Shown here: positions 10,233 to 19,080 of the stretch, piece by piece
Layout: each line of letters opens with the position of its first letter
Position numbering within the stretch: the first letter of the stretch is position 1
Assembly (NCBI RefSeq): GCF_002933875.1
Contig: NZ_BFAV01000018.1
Span: 62,001 to 126,000 of the forward strand
Direction: 5' to 3'
From: Desulfocucumis palustris
Lineage (GTDB): Bacteria; Bacillota; Desulfotomaculia; Desulfotomaculales; Desulfocucumaceae
DNA: 64,000 nt
Program-made: the position numbers and the translations under genes
The notes under the pieces: generated by a model
Databases searched by the model: none
Seen by the model: only the letters and a program-made list of their open reading frames with translations
Told to the model about the DNA's origin: nothing

Positions 10233-10529
10233 GTTTCAATCCGCGTCGTCGCACAAGGGGTGACAGGTTACAAATACTTCTGATGGGTCGCCGTACATGT
10301 TTCAATCCACACCCCCGTGTAGGGAGCGACATTATTGACAATGGTATTGGTTAAAGCGTCCATGATTTCAATCCACGCTCCCGTGTAGGGAGCGACCAAA
10401 ACCGTGTGGTTCTGCCCGGTGTCCCTTAAGATTTCAATCCACACTCCCGTGTAGGGAGCGACAATTTACCCGCTCCAGGATAAATTTCACGCCTGCGATT
10501 TCAATCCACACTCCCGTGTAGGGAGCGAC
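10233..10529 (-). CRISPR. CRISPR array 1, type I-C, five repeats and four spacers
   Basis: 32-nt repeats at 10233, 10299, 10365, 10431 and 10498; spacers of 34, 34, 34 and 35 nt. On the plus strand a repeat begins ATTTCAATCCAC, has a stem CTCCC-GTGTA-GGGAG, and ends CGAC. The crRNA direction is therefore minus (repeat 3' end TGTGGATTGAAAT), reading away from cas2, with the leader at the high-coordinate end. The repeat farthest from the leader (10233-10264) is degenerate and its stem resembles array 2 rather than its neighbours, as expected for the oldest repeat. Only four spacers suggests a small or recently contracted array. Spacer targets cannot be identified here. Confidence 0.97.
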
Positions 10530-10697
10530 AGCAAAAATCAGGAAAAACTATCTCCTAAAGAACAATTCTCGCCCATCTTCTTATACATAATACCAAAACC
10601 TATAGCCCGGTCCTCGCATTTCTGCATATTTCAACAAATTTCCTTACATTTCGCGGTGCGAACCTCCCAGGGATTTTATGTGTACTATAGGTTCGCA
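10530..10697 (-). promoter_or_regulatory. Leader of CRISPR array 1
   Basis: 168 bp between the cas2 stop and the first leader-proximal repeat. It contains the inverted repeat GTGCGAACCT (10656-10665) / AGGTTCGCAC (10689-10698), the second arm of which touches the cas2 stop codon. The same GGTTCGCAC block occurs at the equivalent place in array 2, so it is likely a conserved leader element for transcription or spacer integration. No unambiguous -35/-10 pair was found. Confidence 0.7.
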
Positions 10698-11009
10698 CTA
10701 AATAATCAGCGTATCCTCAACATCAAAAGAAGCCTTGGCACCGATATGCTCAACCTTATTCTTGTAATTATTCCCCAACAAATAAAACCTCAAGCTATCC
10801 TTCTCCACATCAATAATCTTCTCCAGCTTATGTTGGACTTCACGGAATTTGGCCGCATCCAGCACACATTCAAAAACCGAATTCTGAACTCTCTGCCCAT
10901 AGTTGACACATTGCTTGGCGACCTGACGCAAGCGCTTTCTCCCCGCTGCCGTTTGCGTATTTACATCATAGGTAATCAGCACTAAAATTTTTATTTCACC
11001 TACTTCCAC
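10698..11009 (-). CDS. cas2: CRISPR-associated endonuclease Cas2 (type I-C)
   Basis: Core sequence ILVLITYDVNTQTAAGRKRL then YGQRVQNSVFECVLD and DSLRFYLLGNNYKNKVEH, ending EDTLII, the classical small ferredoxin-fold Cas2 that pairs with Cas1 for spacer integration. The frame is open further upstream but that part is the cas1 C-terminus in another frame. Start candidates are GTG 11009 (overlapping the end of cas1) and an ATT at 10988, which has AGGTG about 7 nt upstream and lines up with the Met of other I-C Cas2 proteins. The 5' end is therefore uncertain by seven codons. Last gene before the leader. Confidence 0.93.
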   Translation of the reverse strand: MEVGEIKILVLITYDVNTQTAAGRKRLRQVAKQCVNYGQRVQNSVFECVLDAAKFREVQHKLEKIIDVEKDSLRFYLLGNNYKNKVEHIGAKASFDVEDTLII

Positions 11010-12031
11010 ATAAAGGCCGGATATCCGTCCAGATCTCCCCGGATAAACCGGGCCAACAACATGGCCTGAGCATAGGGCACAAGTCCCCACTCCATTTTCT
11101 CCTGCAGAAAAGGATGCTTTATCTCCTCCTGTTTCCTGCTTTGCCACGCCTTTAGGACATTTCTTCTCGTATCGTCATCCATTAGGACCGCTCCATTTTC
11201 CATCCTGGTAAATCCATCGGGACCGACTTCCCGCCTGTTGATTAGAGAAAGGACAAAACGATCCGCATAGACAGCCCGCAACTCTTCCATCAGATCCAGA
11301 GCCAGGGAAATTCTCCCCGGCCTGTCCCGGTGCAAAAATCCCACATAGGGGTCCAAGCCAACGGTTTCCAAGGCTGCCGCAGCGTCATGGGCCAAAAGGG
11401 TATAGACAAAGGAGAGCAAGGCATTGACATTGTCCAGAGGAGGACGTTTATTCCGGGCCTTAAAATAAAAAGCATCCTTTTGCTGGAGAATCAAATCATC
11501 CAGCACTCTGAAATATTGGGCTGCCGCTTCCCCTTCCACGCCCCGCAGCTGCTCCAAATCCTTGCTGTTCTCAGCCAGTTGCAGAGCATTGGCCAAGGTT
11601 TGGCTGACTCCTTTTAATTTTTCTACATTCAGCCTAGCCCCATGATCCCGGGTGGCCCGCTCCACCACCCAGCGGGAGTTATATATTTTCCCCAAAATGA
11701 AGCTTTTAGCTATTCTATGGCTTTCCGCCCCATCGTCGGAAAGTCTGTACTGGGCTTTTCTTAAGGTGACATTCCCTCTGACCTCCCCCACTACCCTGCC
11801 CAGAAATTTCCCGCTGGACTTCATAAAGCTCAAGGCAATATTGCGTTTGGCACAGGCCCCCATCAAGGCCGGGCTGGCTCCGGTATAGCCAAAGGCGATA
11901 ATGCTCTCCAGATTATGCAGGGGAACTCTCAAGGCCTCCACATCATCTTTCAAAATCACAATATTTTCTCCATCAAGGGATAGATAAGTATTGGGGGAAG
12001 TCACATAGAGGGTATTCAATAGTTTTCTCAT
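11000..12031 (-). CDS. cas1: CRISPR-associated integrase Cas1 (type I-C)
   Basis: 343 residues. Begins MRKLLNTLYVTSPNTYLSLD; conserved blocks include FMKSSGKFLGRVVGEVRGNV, the metal-site Glu in LRGVEGEAAAQYF, and GLDPYVGFLHRDRPGRISLA with the catalytic His, followed by DLMEELRAVYADR. With Cas2 it forms the complex that inserts new spacers beside the leader. The start overlaps the cas4 stop by four bases (ATGA), which indicates translational coupling. Length and motif order are normal, with no sign of decay. Confidence 0.97.
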   Translation of the reverse strand: MRKLLNTLYVTSPNTYLSLDGENIVILKDDVEALRVPLHNLESIIAFGYTGASPALMGACAKRNIALSFMKSSGKFLGRVVGEVRGNVTLRKAQYRLSDDGAESHRIAKSFILGKIYNSRWVVERATRDHGARLNVEKLKGVSQTLANALQLAENSKDLEQLRGVEGEAAAQYFRVLDDLILQQKDAFYFKARNKRPPLDNVNALLSFVYTLLAHDAAAALETVGLDPYVGFLHRDRPGRISLALDLMEELRAVYADRFVLSLINRREVGPDGFTRMENGAVLMDDDTRRNVLKAWQSRKQEEIKHPFLQEKMEWGLVPYAQAMLLARFIRGDLDGYPAFMWK

Positions 12032-12699
12032 GGATCAACCTCAATCTCTGAAATCGTTTTCCTCATATAGTTCAGGGCCGATGGATTCTTGCATAACTTA
12101 GGCATGCAAAGCTCCTTAAGGGAACAAGCCTTGCAGGCCTTAGTGGTTTTGACTTTAGGAGTGTATCTCTTGTCATAGAGCTCATGCATCTCCCGGCAAA
12201 TCCTTATGACTTCCTCCCGGATCTCCCCGTCCAAGGCGACTTTTGTTCTGCGTTTGGGTTCTCCATAGTATAAAAACCCTTCCGGTATGGTACATAAAAG
12301 CATCTCTTCCAAGCACATAGCCTGGGCGCATAACTGGAGCACATCCGCGTTATCCTGTTTCGGTTTGCCCCGTTTGTACTCCACCGGCACCGGCAAATAC
12401 GTTCCCTCCCTGCCGTAGAGCGTGACGCCATCCCGGGACTTGTGGAACTCCACCACATCACAGGCTCCGGTGATCCCCAGGGTGCGGGAGAAGACTCCCA
12501 TCCCCCGGGAAATGATCAGGTCTCCCCGCTTCTCCTTGATGGTGCTGTCATGAGTTTTCTCATGCAGGATTGCCCCCTCCACGGTACGCAGATTCTCCTG
12601 CCACTGCTGTTCGATGTGGATCAAGGCCCATTGGCGTTTGCAAAACACATAGTGCTGGATGCCCGATAAGAGCAGAAAATCTTCCTCTTGGTATTCCAT
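12028..12699 (-). CDS. cas4: CRISPR-associated exonuclease Cas4 (type I-C)
   Basis: 223 residues, ATG with GAGG upstream. RecB-like nuclease fold: an early Cys (C20 in IQHYVFCKRQWALIH), the motif PVEYKRGKPKQDN with the catalytic Glu/Lys, QLCAQAMCLEEM, and a C-terminal 4Fe-4S set CKACSLKELC. Cas4 trims prespacers and helps choose PAM-flanked protospacers with Cas1-Cas2. About 97 bp of non-coding sequence separates it from cas7, the largest gap in the operon. Confidence 0.96.
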   Translation of the reverse strand: MEYQEEDFLLLSGIQHYVFCKRQWALIHIEQQWQENLRTVEGAILHEKTHDSTIKEKRGDLIISRGMGVFSRTLGITGACDVVEFHKSRDGVTLYGREGTYLPVPVEYKRGKPKQDNADVLQLCAQAMCLEEMLLCTIPEGFLYYGEPKRRTKVALDGEIREEVIRICREMHELYDKRYTPKVKTTKACKACSLKELCMPKLCKNPSALNYMRKTISEIEVDP

Positions 12700-12796
12700 C
12701 GTTAAAACCTCACTAATCTCTCACTACATCAATGCCCCGTTGACACCCCAACAATATTTCTCCGCCAATCTTTGCTTTTTTTGATCCAACAAATCA

Positions 12797-13657
12797 TTAA
12801 ACCAAATCGATGATTTCAGGAACGCACTCCGTTGGCTTCAGATCGATCTCATAATCATTAAAGGCTTGGGGAACATCTTTTTTAGGCGTAATATGCAAGG
12901 CCCGATGGATCATCGCCGATGTTTCTCTCGGTGTTTTTTCCCCATGCTCCCACCAGTAAACCCTGCATACTTCACAGGAGCCCTCGGGCCGCGCCGAAGA
13001 GGCATCATTCTCAAACAAGGTGCGCAAGGCCTCTTTAAACTTTTCGGCATCCTCATGAGTGAAACCGGTTTTCTCCGCCAATTGGCAATTAATGCTGCCC
13101 CGGATCACATACAACCCGAAATTAACATAATGCTTCATTCCCATGGTGTCCGATGATTTGCCGCTCTTTCCCGCTTCACTGTTCACGCTCTTGGTGATTT
13201 GCATATCCACAATATCAATCGGTGAAACACTGACCGCCTGCTGCACCGACACCGGGCCCCGCACCCCCACGGATACCTCATCCCCTTTAAAAGCAAAGAC
13301 TTGGCCGAAAGCCCGCACATCAAACCATTTGCGGCAAGCGATTTGCATGCACTTATCCCGATCCGCTTTCTTCCCTTTGCCCATTTCCGCTTTAAACTCC
13401 TCATAACCATCCGCCCGGTCCTTCAAACTTTTGTATCCGTCGTTCGAACGGTCATCGGACTGGACGAAGATGCACTCACCCAAATCCTGAAGCCGGTTGC
13501 GGAGCTTGCGCTTGACGGCCACATCCGAGAAAATCCCATGCCCGTCATAATCTTCCCGGGGACGGTTTCCGTTGAGGGGGTCCCCGTTAATATTGGCCCG
13601 TGTGACTGAAACGATCGCCGCAAAGTCAATCTTATTTTGCAGAATGCTCATCTTCAT
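12797..13657 (-). CDS. cas7: Cascade backbone protein Cas7 (Csd2, type I-C)
   Basis: 286 residues. Opens IDFAAIVSVTRANINGDPLN GNRPRED, the signature start of Csd2/Cas7c, then SDVAVKRKLRNRLQD and FDVRAFGQVFA, GVRGPVSVQQAVSVSPIDI and a C-terminal CRVYWWEHG. It polymerises along the crRNA spacer and holds it for target pairing. The start overlaps the cas8c stop (ATGA) with AAGGAG just upstream, so expression is coupled to cas8c. Confidence 0.97.
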   Translation of the reverse strand: MKMSILQNKIDFAAIVSVTRANINGDPLNGNRPREDYDGHGIFSDVAVKRKLRNRLQDLGECIFVQSDDRSNDGYKSLKDRADGYEEFKAEMGKGKKADRDKCMQIACRKWFDVRAFGQVFAFKGDEVSVGVRGPVSVQQAVSVSPIDIVDMQITKSVNSEAGKSGKSSDTMGMKHYVNFGLYVIRGSINCQLAEKTGFTHEDAEKFKEALRTLFENDASSARPEGSCEVCRVYWWEHGEKTPRETSAMIHRALHITPKKDVPQAFNDYEIDLKPTECVPEIIDLV

Positions 13658-14094
13658 TCCTCTCCTTCTTCATCGTTTTTATCCTCTTCGTTTGTTCCCT
13701 CCGGCAAAAAGTTGGCCCCTTCCCGGGAAGAAGTCTGCTCCTTCGGCCAGCGCTTCAAATCCGTTCTTTGGCAGTCATAGCCGAGCAGGTATTTTCCGTC
13801 CAGGATTTCGTTGGATATGCGGTCCTTATATTCAAATAGCCCCGTGATCTCACCCAGCAGATTCTTGTAATACTCTCTGGAGGCAGGCTTCAGCTGTTTC
13901 AGATAGGGCTGCAGATTTTTCCAGATAATATCCCAGGTCCGGAACGGGCTGCGGGAAAATGCCTGCATATACCGCTCCGCATTGGTAATCCGCGTTTCCC
14001 CTTTCTCATAGGTGATTCTCTCCACCCGTTCCGCCACAGCCAGCATGCGTCCGTAAAGATAGCTCCTGTCCCGGTTCGTTTTATCAAGCTCCAT
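13654..14094 (-). CDS. Predicted internal small subunit Cas11c, in frame within cas8c
   Basis: Type I-C systems are known to make a small Cascade subunit from an internal start near the 3' end of cas8c. Here ATG 14094 (Met 565 of Cas8c) lies 11 nt after a strong internal AAGGAG and begins MELDKTNRDRSYLYGRMLAV, the start region of the Cas11c-like part. The product would be 146 residues of mostly helical sequence. The spacing is slightly long, so the exact start is an inference. Confidence 0.6.
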   Translation of the reverse strand: MELDKTNRDRSYLYGRMLAVAERVERITYEKGETRITNAERYMQAFSRSPFRTWDIIWKNLQPYLKQLKPASREYYKNLLGEITGLFEYKDRISNEILDGKYLLGYDCQRTDLKRWPKEQTSSREGANFLPEGTNEEDKNDEEGEE

Positions 14095-15786
14095 CCCTAA
14101 AATCACTCCTTCTCTATCCTTGCGCTGCTGCTTCTCCCAATAAAAACGCTTTACCAAGGAACAAGCAATATGCAGGACCTTGTTGTAATTAAACTTCGCT
14201 TTATAAGCCAAAGGATTGGAGGCCTTCAGAACGGCCGCCCGCACCATATCCCGGGGGATTGCCCCGCCGTCAATAATGCAAGGGCGCAGCCGTTCAAAAA
14301 CGGCTGCCAGCATGGGAGCCTTATTATCGCTGTTCTTGGACAGCTTAAGCTGGGGGTTATTGTCCTCCCCCTGCTCCGTACCGTAGACGGCCAGGGCAAT
14401 CTCCCGGAGCGAAGCCATCCCTGCATAGGCCTTCAGTTTCTTGTCCTGAATATATTCATGTTTCCAGGCGCAGCTCTCATGCCACAAGCGGAGATTTTTA
14501 AGATAACGGGAGGACTGCAGTTCTTTGTAATAAGTCATGGCCAATCTCCCCGGCGTGGCACTGTCAAGGGCCAGAACCACCATCTTGGAAATACCGCTCA
14601 ACTTCGAGGCGTAGCCATCCAGCACCGCATTAAATTTTGCCGCACTGGCATAATTCGTTTCCGGGGCCTCCCCTTCGTCCTCCTCAAGCAGGCTCTCTTC
14701 CCCGAATTCAAATTCATCAGCCTCATCTCCTGGATCTCCTGTTACCCTGGACAGAATATCAGCCGCACTGGCGTAGAAATCAGGCAGATCCCGCAAGGCA
14801 TTTTCCCAGACCACAATGCAGACCCCATCCCGGCTGAACCCTTGCCGGCGGATAATCCATTTCAAAGCATTATGGGCTTTCTGGGAGGTGACATAGCCTA
14901 TGGACAGTGCCTCATTATAGCCCGTTTCTTTGTCTTTGGTATTGAACCTGCCCCGGTACGTAAAGTTGGTGTCGTCATTGGCGGAAATCAATTTGGCCTT
15001 GGTATCCCATTTCCCCCGGATTTTCAGGGGATGGGTTTTGGCGCGGGGCGTATGTTCCCCGGTCATATAGCACAGGTCCGTAGCCTGAAAGGTGGATAAA
15101 TAATAGTCGATAAAGCTGCTTTGCACCGTTCTGTCCAGCCATACGGCACTGTCATAAGCGTTGTTCGAATCACCCAGGATATCCTCCGGCAGAAGCTCAT
15201 CATTCATAAATACGCGAAACCGGACAAAGGCTTTGTCCAGAGGGGCTTTTTGGACTTTCACTTTATCGGAAATAATACCGTTTTCATCAGCTGCTAACAC
15301 CTGACTCCTGATTAAATCTCCCGCAACGGTCTGCCTGGCAACATAGCGATAGATAGCCATCACCTTGGGATGGGAAAAGGGCGATTCGCACCAAGCCTTA
15401 AGACCTGCAAGGTAAGAAGGAAAGGACCCTTTCAGCCTTGCCAGTTTGCTCTGTCTTTCCTTTTCATTTTTGGCATCGGGGAAATAAAAGGTCACCGCCT
15501 CCGGCAGGTCACCGGCAACATAGGCCAGGGAGTCAAAAAGAGGCAAAGCTTTGATGCCGCTGGTTCTGCTTTCCGGGTAGGGGACCAGGGTTTCTGCTTC
15601 CTCCTTTTCCAGGAGGTGCGCGCCGATGTACTTTCCCTCCTGATCAATATGAATTTCAATTTGCGCCTCCATGGTGTCGTACCCTACTGGGAACAGCACC
15701 AAGGGCTTTCCCTTCCACATCTCCGCTTTACCGGCCCGTTCCGCGTTGGCATCATACAGGGCGCAAAGGGATGCTACCCAGTTCAT
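13654..15786 (-). CDS. cas8c: Cascade large subunit Cas8c (Csd1)
   Basis: 710 residues, ATG with GAGGAGG 7 nt upstream and a four-base overlap with cas5. Conserved parts include MNWVASLCALYDANAER, the central CYMTGEHTPRAKTHPLKIRG and NDDTNFTYRGRF block, and KWIIRRQGF. In I-C Cascade this subunit recognises the PAM. It is longer than the roughly 570-620 residues I remember as usual. Two acidic stretches explain part of this: residues about 352-378 (DPGDEADEFEFGEESLLEED) and a Glu/Asp-rich C-terminus (NEEDKNDEEGEE). The 3' part carries an internal start for Cas11c (separate entry). Confidence 0.95.
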   Translation of the reverse strand: MNWVASLCALYDANAERAGKAEMWKGKPLVLFPVGYDTMEAQIEIHIDQEGKYIGAHLLEKEEAETLVPYPESRTSGIKALPLFDSLAYVAGDLPEAVTFYFPDAKNEKERQSKLARLKGSFPSYLAGLKAWCESPFSHPKVMAIYRYVARQTVAGDLIRSQVLAADENGIISDKVKVQKAPLDKAFVRFRVFMNDELLPEDILGDSNNAYDSAVWLDRTVQSSFIDYYLSTFQATDLCYMTGEHTPRAKTHPLKIRGKWDTKAKLISANDDTNFTYRGRFNTKDKETGYNEALSIGYVTSQKAHNALKWIIRRQGFSRDGVCIVVWENALRDLPDFYASAADILSRVTGDPGDEADEFEFGEESLLEEDEGEAPETNYASAAKFNAVLDGYASKLSGISKMVVLALDSATPGRLAMTYYKELQSSRYLKNLRLWHESCAWKHEYIQDKKLKAYAGMASLREIALAVYGTEQGEDNNPQLKLSKNSDNKAPMLAAVFERLRPCIIDGGAIPRDMVRAAVLKASNPLAYKAKFNYNKVLHIACSLVKRFYWEKQQRKDREGVILGMELDKTNRDRSYLYGRMLAVAERVERITYEKGETRITNAERYMQAFSRSPFRTWDIIWKNLQPYLKQLKPASREYYKNLLGEITGLFEYKDRISNEILDGKYLLGYDCQRTDLKRWPKEQTSSREGANFLPEGTNEEDKNDEEGEE

Positions 15787-16526
15787 TCCGTTACCTCCTC
15801 CCCGGCAAATTCGGCCAGACCGGAGAAATTGCCGATGGCTTCTCCAAAGGGCTTGACCGGCATTTTATGGAGGATGCGTCTGTCCCGTTCCGGAATCTCT
15901 TCCGGGCCGGGAAATTCGATCACACCCCTTTTCATGACCACATGATGAAAGCGTACGCTCATATGCCCTTTTTCCGCCTCCCGCAGCGCTTCATCCGCAT
16001 AGGTAAAGCCGTGAAACATATAGCCCAGATGAAGCTCCTCCACCTGATCATAGGTGCCCGCTCCCTCACCGAAGACACAGGGTTCCACCGTCCCCTGGCA
16101 TTCCCTGGTTCCCAGAAAAATATCCCGCCGTCCGCCCCGCTCAATCATGCGCCGGGCAATATTGTGATGTTTATGCTCATTGCGGTCCGCAGCCAGCTCA
16201 GGCCGGTTTTCATTCCAGATGAAATGGGCCCGGACCTGATAGCTGACATCTTTCAGATAGGTATAGACGGACAAATCGTTTCCACCGTCATAATTCCTGG
16301 TGCGGACACCCTCCGCTGCCGTTTGAATCATGTTCATGACCCGGACCGCGTCAATCATCCAAACCAGGGTTGGCTTCCAGTAGACAGAGGCCAGTATCCC
16401 TTTCAAAGCTTCGTAAGTAGGCACATAGTAACTGGTTTTTTCTCCTCCCACCCGGGTGACCGGATCGGCAAACAGGGCTCTGTTGCCCCTGACCAGGAAC
16501 TCCACGGTATTTCGCTTGACTTCCAT
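15783..16526 (-). CDS. cas5c: crRNA-processing protein Cas5c (Cas5d)
   Basis: 247 residues. The ATG at 16526 is chosen because AAGGAGG lies 8 nt upstream; three further in-frame codons upstream would place the SD inside the gene. Starts MEVKRNTVEFLVRGNRALFA, then VGGEKTSYYVPTYEALKGIL and ERGGRRDIFLGTRECQG, the standard Cas5d signature. In type I-C, which lacks Cas6, Cas5 cuts the repeat at the base of its hairpin and stays bound to the 5' handle. The end overlaps cas8c by four bases. Confidence 0.96.
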   Translation of the reverse strand: MEVKRNTVEFLVRGNRALFADPVTRVGGEKTSYYVPTYEALKGILASVYWKPTLVWMIDAVRVMNMIQTAAEGVRTRNYDGGNDLSVYTYLKDVSYQVRAHFIWNENRPELAADRNEHKHHNIARRMIERGGRRDIFLGTRECQGTVEPCVFGEGAGTYDQVEELHLGYMFHGFTYADEALREAEKGHMSVRFHHVVMKRGVIEFPGPEEIPERDRRILHKMPVKPFGEAIGNFSGLAEFAGEEVTE

Positions 16527-16544
16527 AACCATCACCTCCTTGAC

Positions 16545-18995
16545 TTAAATGATCAGTGTTTCCATCTTAATGTCCAGGGTTTCATCCACTCCATACTCCC
16601 CGTCATAGTAACCGGGGGGGAGCACCAGAATGCCCGCGTCCTCCGGTGCCAGAGCCAAGCGCTGCCTTTGAATCCAGTCATTCTCCCTTAAATGCACCAT
16701 GTACGGCTGAAGCTGCCGCAGGGCTGAACGTTTTTCCTGGAGGGTCGTTGACGCCTTCAGCTTTTGCAGCCTGTTCCCGGCCTCATCGTCATACTTAATA
16801 AATACATCCACTTTTCCGTCATCCTCGATCACGGAAAACGCCTCACCCGCTTCTCTGAAAGCCTGCTTCAACTCGGGAAGCTGCTCCTGAGGATATTTTT
16901 CCGCAAATCCCTTTTGACCGGAAGGATTGTTCGTCAGCAAATGGAGCAGGTTGTGCTCCGGATCGAACTTCAGGGGATAGGCCATTTCCGCAAACAAAGA
17001 GTAAAAGTATCTTGCATAATACTCCTTCATGGCGGCCTTGGACAAAGCTCCTCCGGGATAACGCCCGGGGGAGGAGGTTTTTATGCTGTACAGCAATTCC
17101 CGGGTGGCCTGCCGGGCTTCTTTGAGATAACCCAGCCTGCCTGTCTGTTCATCCCGGAGATTGATGATTGAGACGATTCCGCAGGCGGTTTCATAGTTGC
17201 GGTTGCAGCGTCCCGCCGCCTGGACAATATTATCCAGGCCGGTCAGCGAACGGACGACCCGTTCAAAGGAAACATCCACCCCCGCTTCGATTAACGATGT
17301 ACTGATGCAGATAATCTTTTCACCGGACTCCTTGTCCTCAAGCCCTGCGCGCAATTGACCCAGGACTCTGCTGCGATGAGCAGGACACATATTGGTGGAC
17401 AGGTGAAGAATCCGGCAGGGCGTTTCATCAGCCAGCCTGTTCCGTAACTGCTTAAAAATTTCACGAGCGCCTGGTTTGGTGTTGACAATGGCCAGCACGG
17501 ATCGCGCCTCAGCCAGTTGACCGGCAATGAAATCCGCCGCTTCTTCCTGTGAATAACCCCGCTCTGTCATCCAGTCTACAATTTTCACCCGCCGGAAAGC
17601 CTCGCTGTATTTTTCTTCATCGTCAATGATGCTTTGCGGGGGTAAGATCCGGTAATTGTCCACCTTATCCAGAAGGGGCTGGGTGGCGGAGCAGAGGACT
17701 ACCGAGGCTTTGCAGAAAGAAGCCAGGAAATTCATAGCCCCGTTAAAAAGCTTTAAAACCTTTAGGGGCAGGGCCTGGATTTCATCCAGGATAATCACTG
17801 AATTCCCCAGAGCCTGCATCCGGCGCAGGTTGGAGGTCTTACCCCCGAACAATGTGTTCAGGAACTGAACGGCGGTGGTGGCCACTACCGGGGACTGGGC
17901 CCAGTTTTCCGTCAGCAGTTGATACCTTTTCTCCTCTTCCTTTTTATCTTTGCTCTCATCATCATTAAACATAATGTTGGAATGATGTTCCAGCACAGCG
18001 GCAGGGTCCCCGATAAACCTGGAGATTTCCGCAGCGTTTTGCTCCAGAATGGAGTTGAAGGGAGCGATATAAAAAATGCGCTCTTTCCCATAATGCCGGG
18101 CAGTATGTAAGGCATAGCGGAGAGCGGCCAGAGTTTTTCCCGCCCCGCAGGGCACCACCAACCGGAGGATTCCCGCCTCGCCGCCGTCAAATTCGGCGCA
18201 GGCCCTAGATATTTCCCCCCGGTAAGGGTCCAGGCTGGATGGTTTTTTCCCCTTTGGCAGCTCTGCCAGTTCTTTTTCATAGTGAGCCAGGTACCTTTCC
18301 CACATAGCCCGGCGCTCGCCGGGCGCTTTGGGCCGGGACAACACTCTCTTATCTTCAAAACAGGCAGTATCTGTCCGGTCGGCATCTATGACAAGGGAGG
18401 TGAGCAAGCGGGTGAACATAGCCAAATAAAATTGAAAAGAACCTAAGGACTTACTTTTTTTCTGTACTGCCTTAATGCTTGCCAAGATGGACCGGGTGTC
18501 ACCACAGGCCTCGATAAATTCTTGATTGATAGAATTCTCACTGTAGTGCCGGTAGACCACTTTTTTTACGCTTTCATAAGAGTCGGCGACCCTTTCCGCC
18601 GCTTCCGCAAACACGGCATCCCCGTCTAACGAAAGACAGTCTCTCAGTCCGTGATGGCTCATAATCGCCGTCCGGACCATTTCCGCAGTTAAACGGGAAC
18701 TCAGCTTTGAGGAAGCCAGTTCGTTGACCAGCATGGCGCCGTGAGTGGAATGGATGACTGAACCGCGCACGACTTTTTTCCCCTCAGCCGCCGCCCGGAT
18801 ATATGCGGCAAACTCAGGCCTATTTTTGCCGTCGTCATGATGCCGTCCCGCCAGTTTGGCGATATTAGCTAAACCGTAGCCCTGAGCCACAGCAGCAGCC
18901 AGGTCTGCTACATGATCATTATGCTCATCCACATATTGTTCTTGTTTATCGGCTGCGCGGATATGAGCAATAAAACGCTTAGAGTTCGTAGACAT
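16545..18995 (-). CDS. cas3: CRISPR nuclease-helicase Cas3 (HD-DExH)
   Basis: 816 residues. N-terminal HD nuclease (about 1-230) with HNDHVADLAA, GRHHDDGKNRPEF and VIDADRTDTACFE; superfamily-2 helicase with Walker A VPCGAGKTLAALRYAL, the DExH box ILDEIQALP, CSATQPLL and QAAGRCNRN. It unwinds and degrades the displaced strand after Cascade binds target. First gene of the operon, 18 bp before cas5. The SD (AGGGGGG) directly abuts the ATG, an unusually tight spacing that could mean weak initiation. Upstream is a TATAAT (19021-19026) without a recognisable -35, so much of the operon's transcription may come from the strong promoter at 19182-19209. Confidence 0.97.
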   Translation of the reverse strand: MSTNSKRFIAHIRAADKQEQYVDEHNDHVADLAAAVAQGYGLANIAKLAGRHHDDGKNRPEFAAYIRAAAEGKKVVRGSVIHSTHGAMLVNELASSKLSSRLTAEMVRTAIMSHHGLRDCLSLDGDAVFAEAAERVADSYESVKKVVYRHYSENSINQEFIEACGDTRSILASIKAVQKKSKSLGSFQFYLAMFTRLLTSLVIDADRTDTACFEDKRVLSRPKAPGERRAMWERYLAHYEKELAELPKGKKPSSLDPYRGEISRACAEFDGGEAGILRLVVPCGAGKTLAALRYALHTARHYGKERIFYIAPFNSILEQNAAEISRFIGDPAAVLEHHSNIMFNDDESKDKKEEEKRYQLLTENWAQSPVVATTAVQFLNTLFGGKTSNLRRMQALGNSVIILDEIQALPLKVLKLFNGAMNFLASFCKASVVLCSATQPLLDKVDNYRILPPQSIIDDEEKYSEAFRRVKIVDWMTERGYSQEEAADFIAGQLAEARSVLAIVNTKPGAREIFKQLRNRLADETPCRILHLSTNMCPAHRSRVLGQLRAGLEDKESGEKIICISTSLIEAGVDVSFERVVRSLTGLDNIVQAAGRCNRNYETACGIVSIINLRDEQTGRLGYLKEARQATRELLYSIKTSSPGRYPGGALSKAAMKEYYARYFYSLFAEMAYPLKFDPEHNLLHLLTNNPSGQKGFAEKYPQEQLPELKQAFREAGEAFSVIEDDGKVDVFIKYDDEAGNRLQKLKASTTLQEKRSALRQLQPYMVHLRENDWIQRQRLALAPEDAGILVLPPGYYDGEYGVDETLDIKMETLII

Positions 18996-19080
18996 CCCCC
19001 CTGCTTATACTTGTCTTTTCATTATAGCTCCCCCTTTGCCATATTTTGTGTTGTAATTTGTCGTTTCTTTTACTTTGATA

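Noticed and set aside
11010-11147. N-terminal 46-residue extension of Cas2
   Set aside because: This part is cas1 coding sequence in another frame; Cas2 proteins start at ILVLITYDV.
13183-13609. Several overlapping frames on both strands within cas7
   Set aside because: Shadow frames of a clear Cas7 gene.
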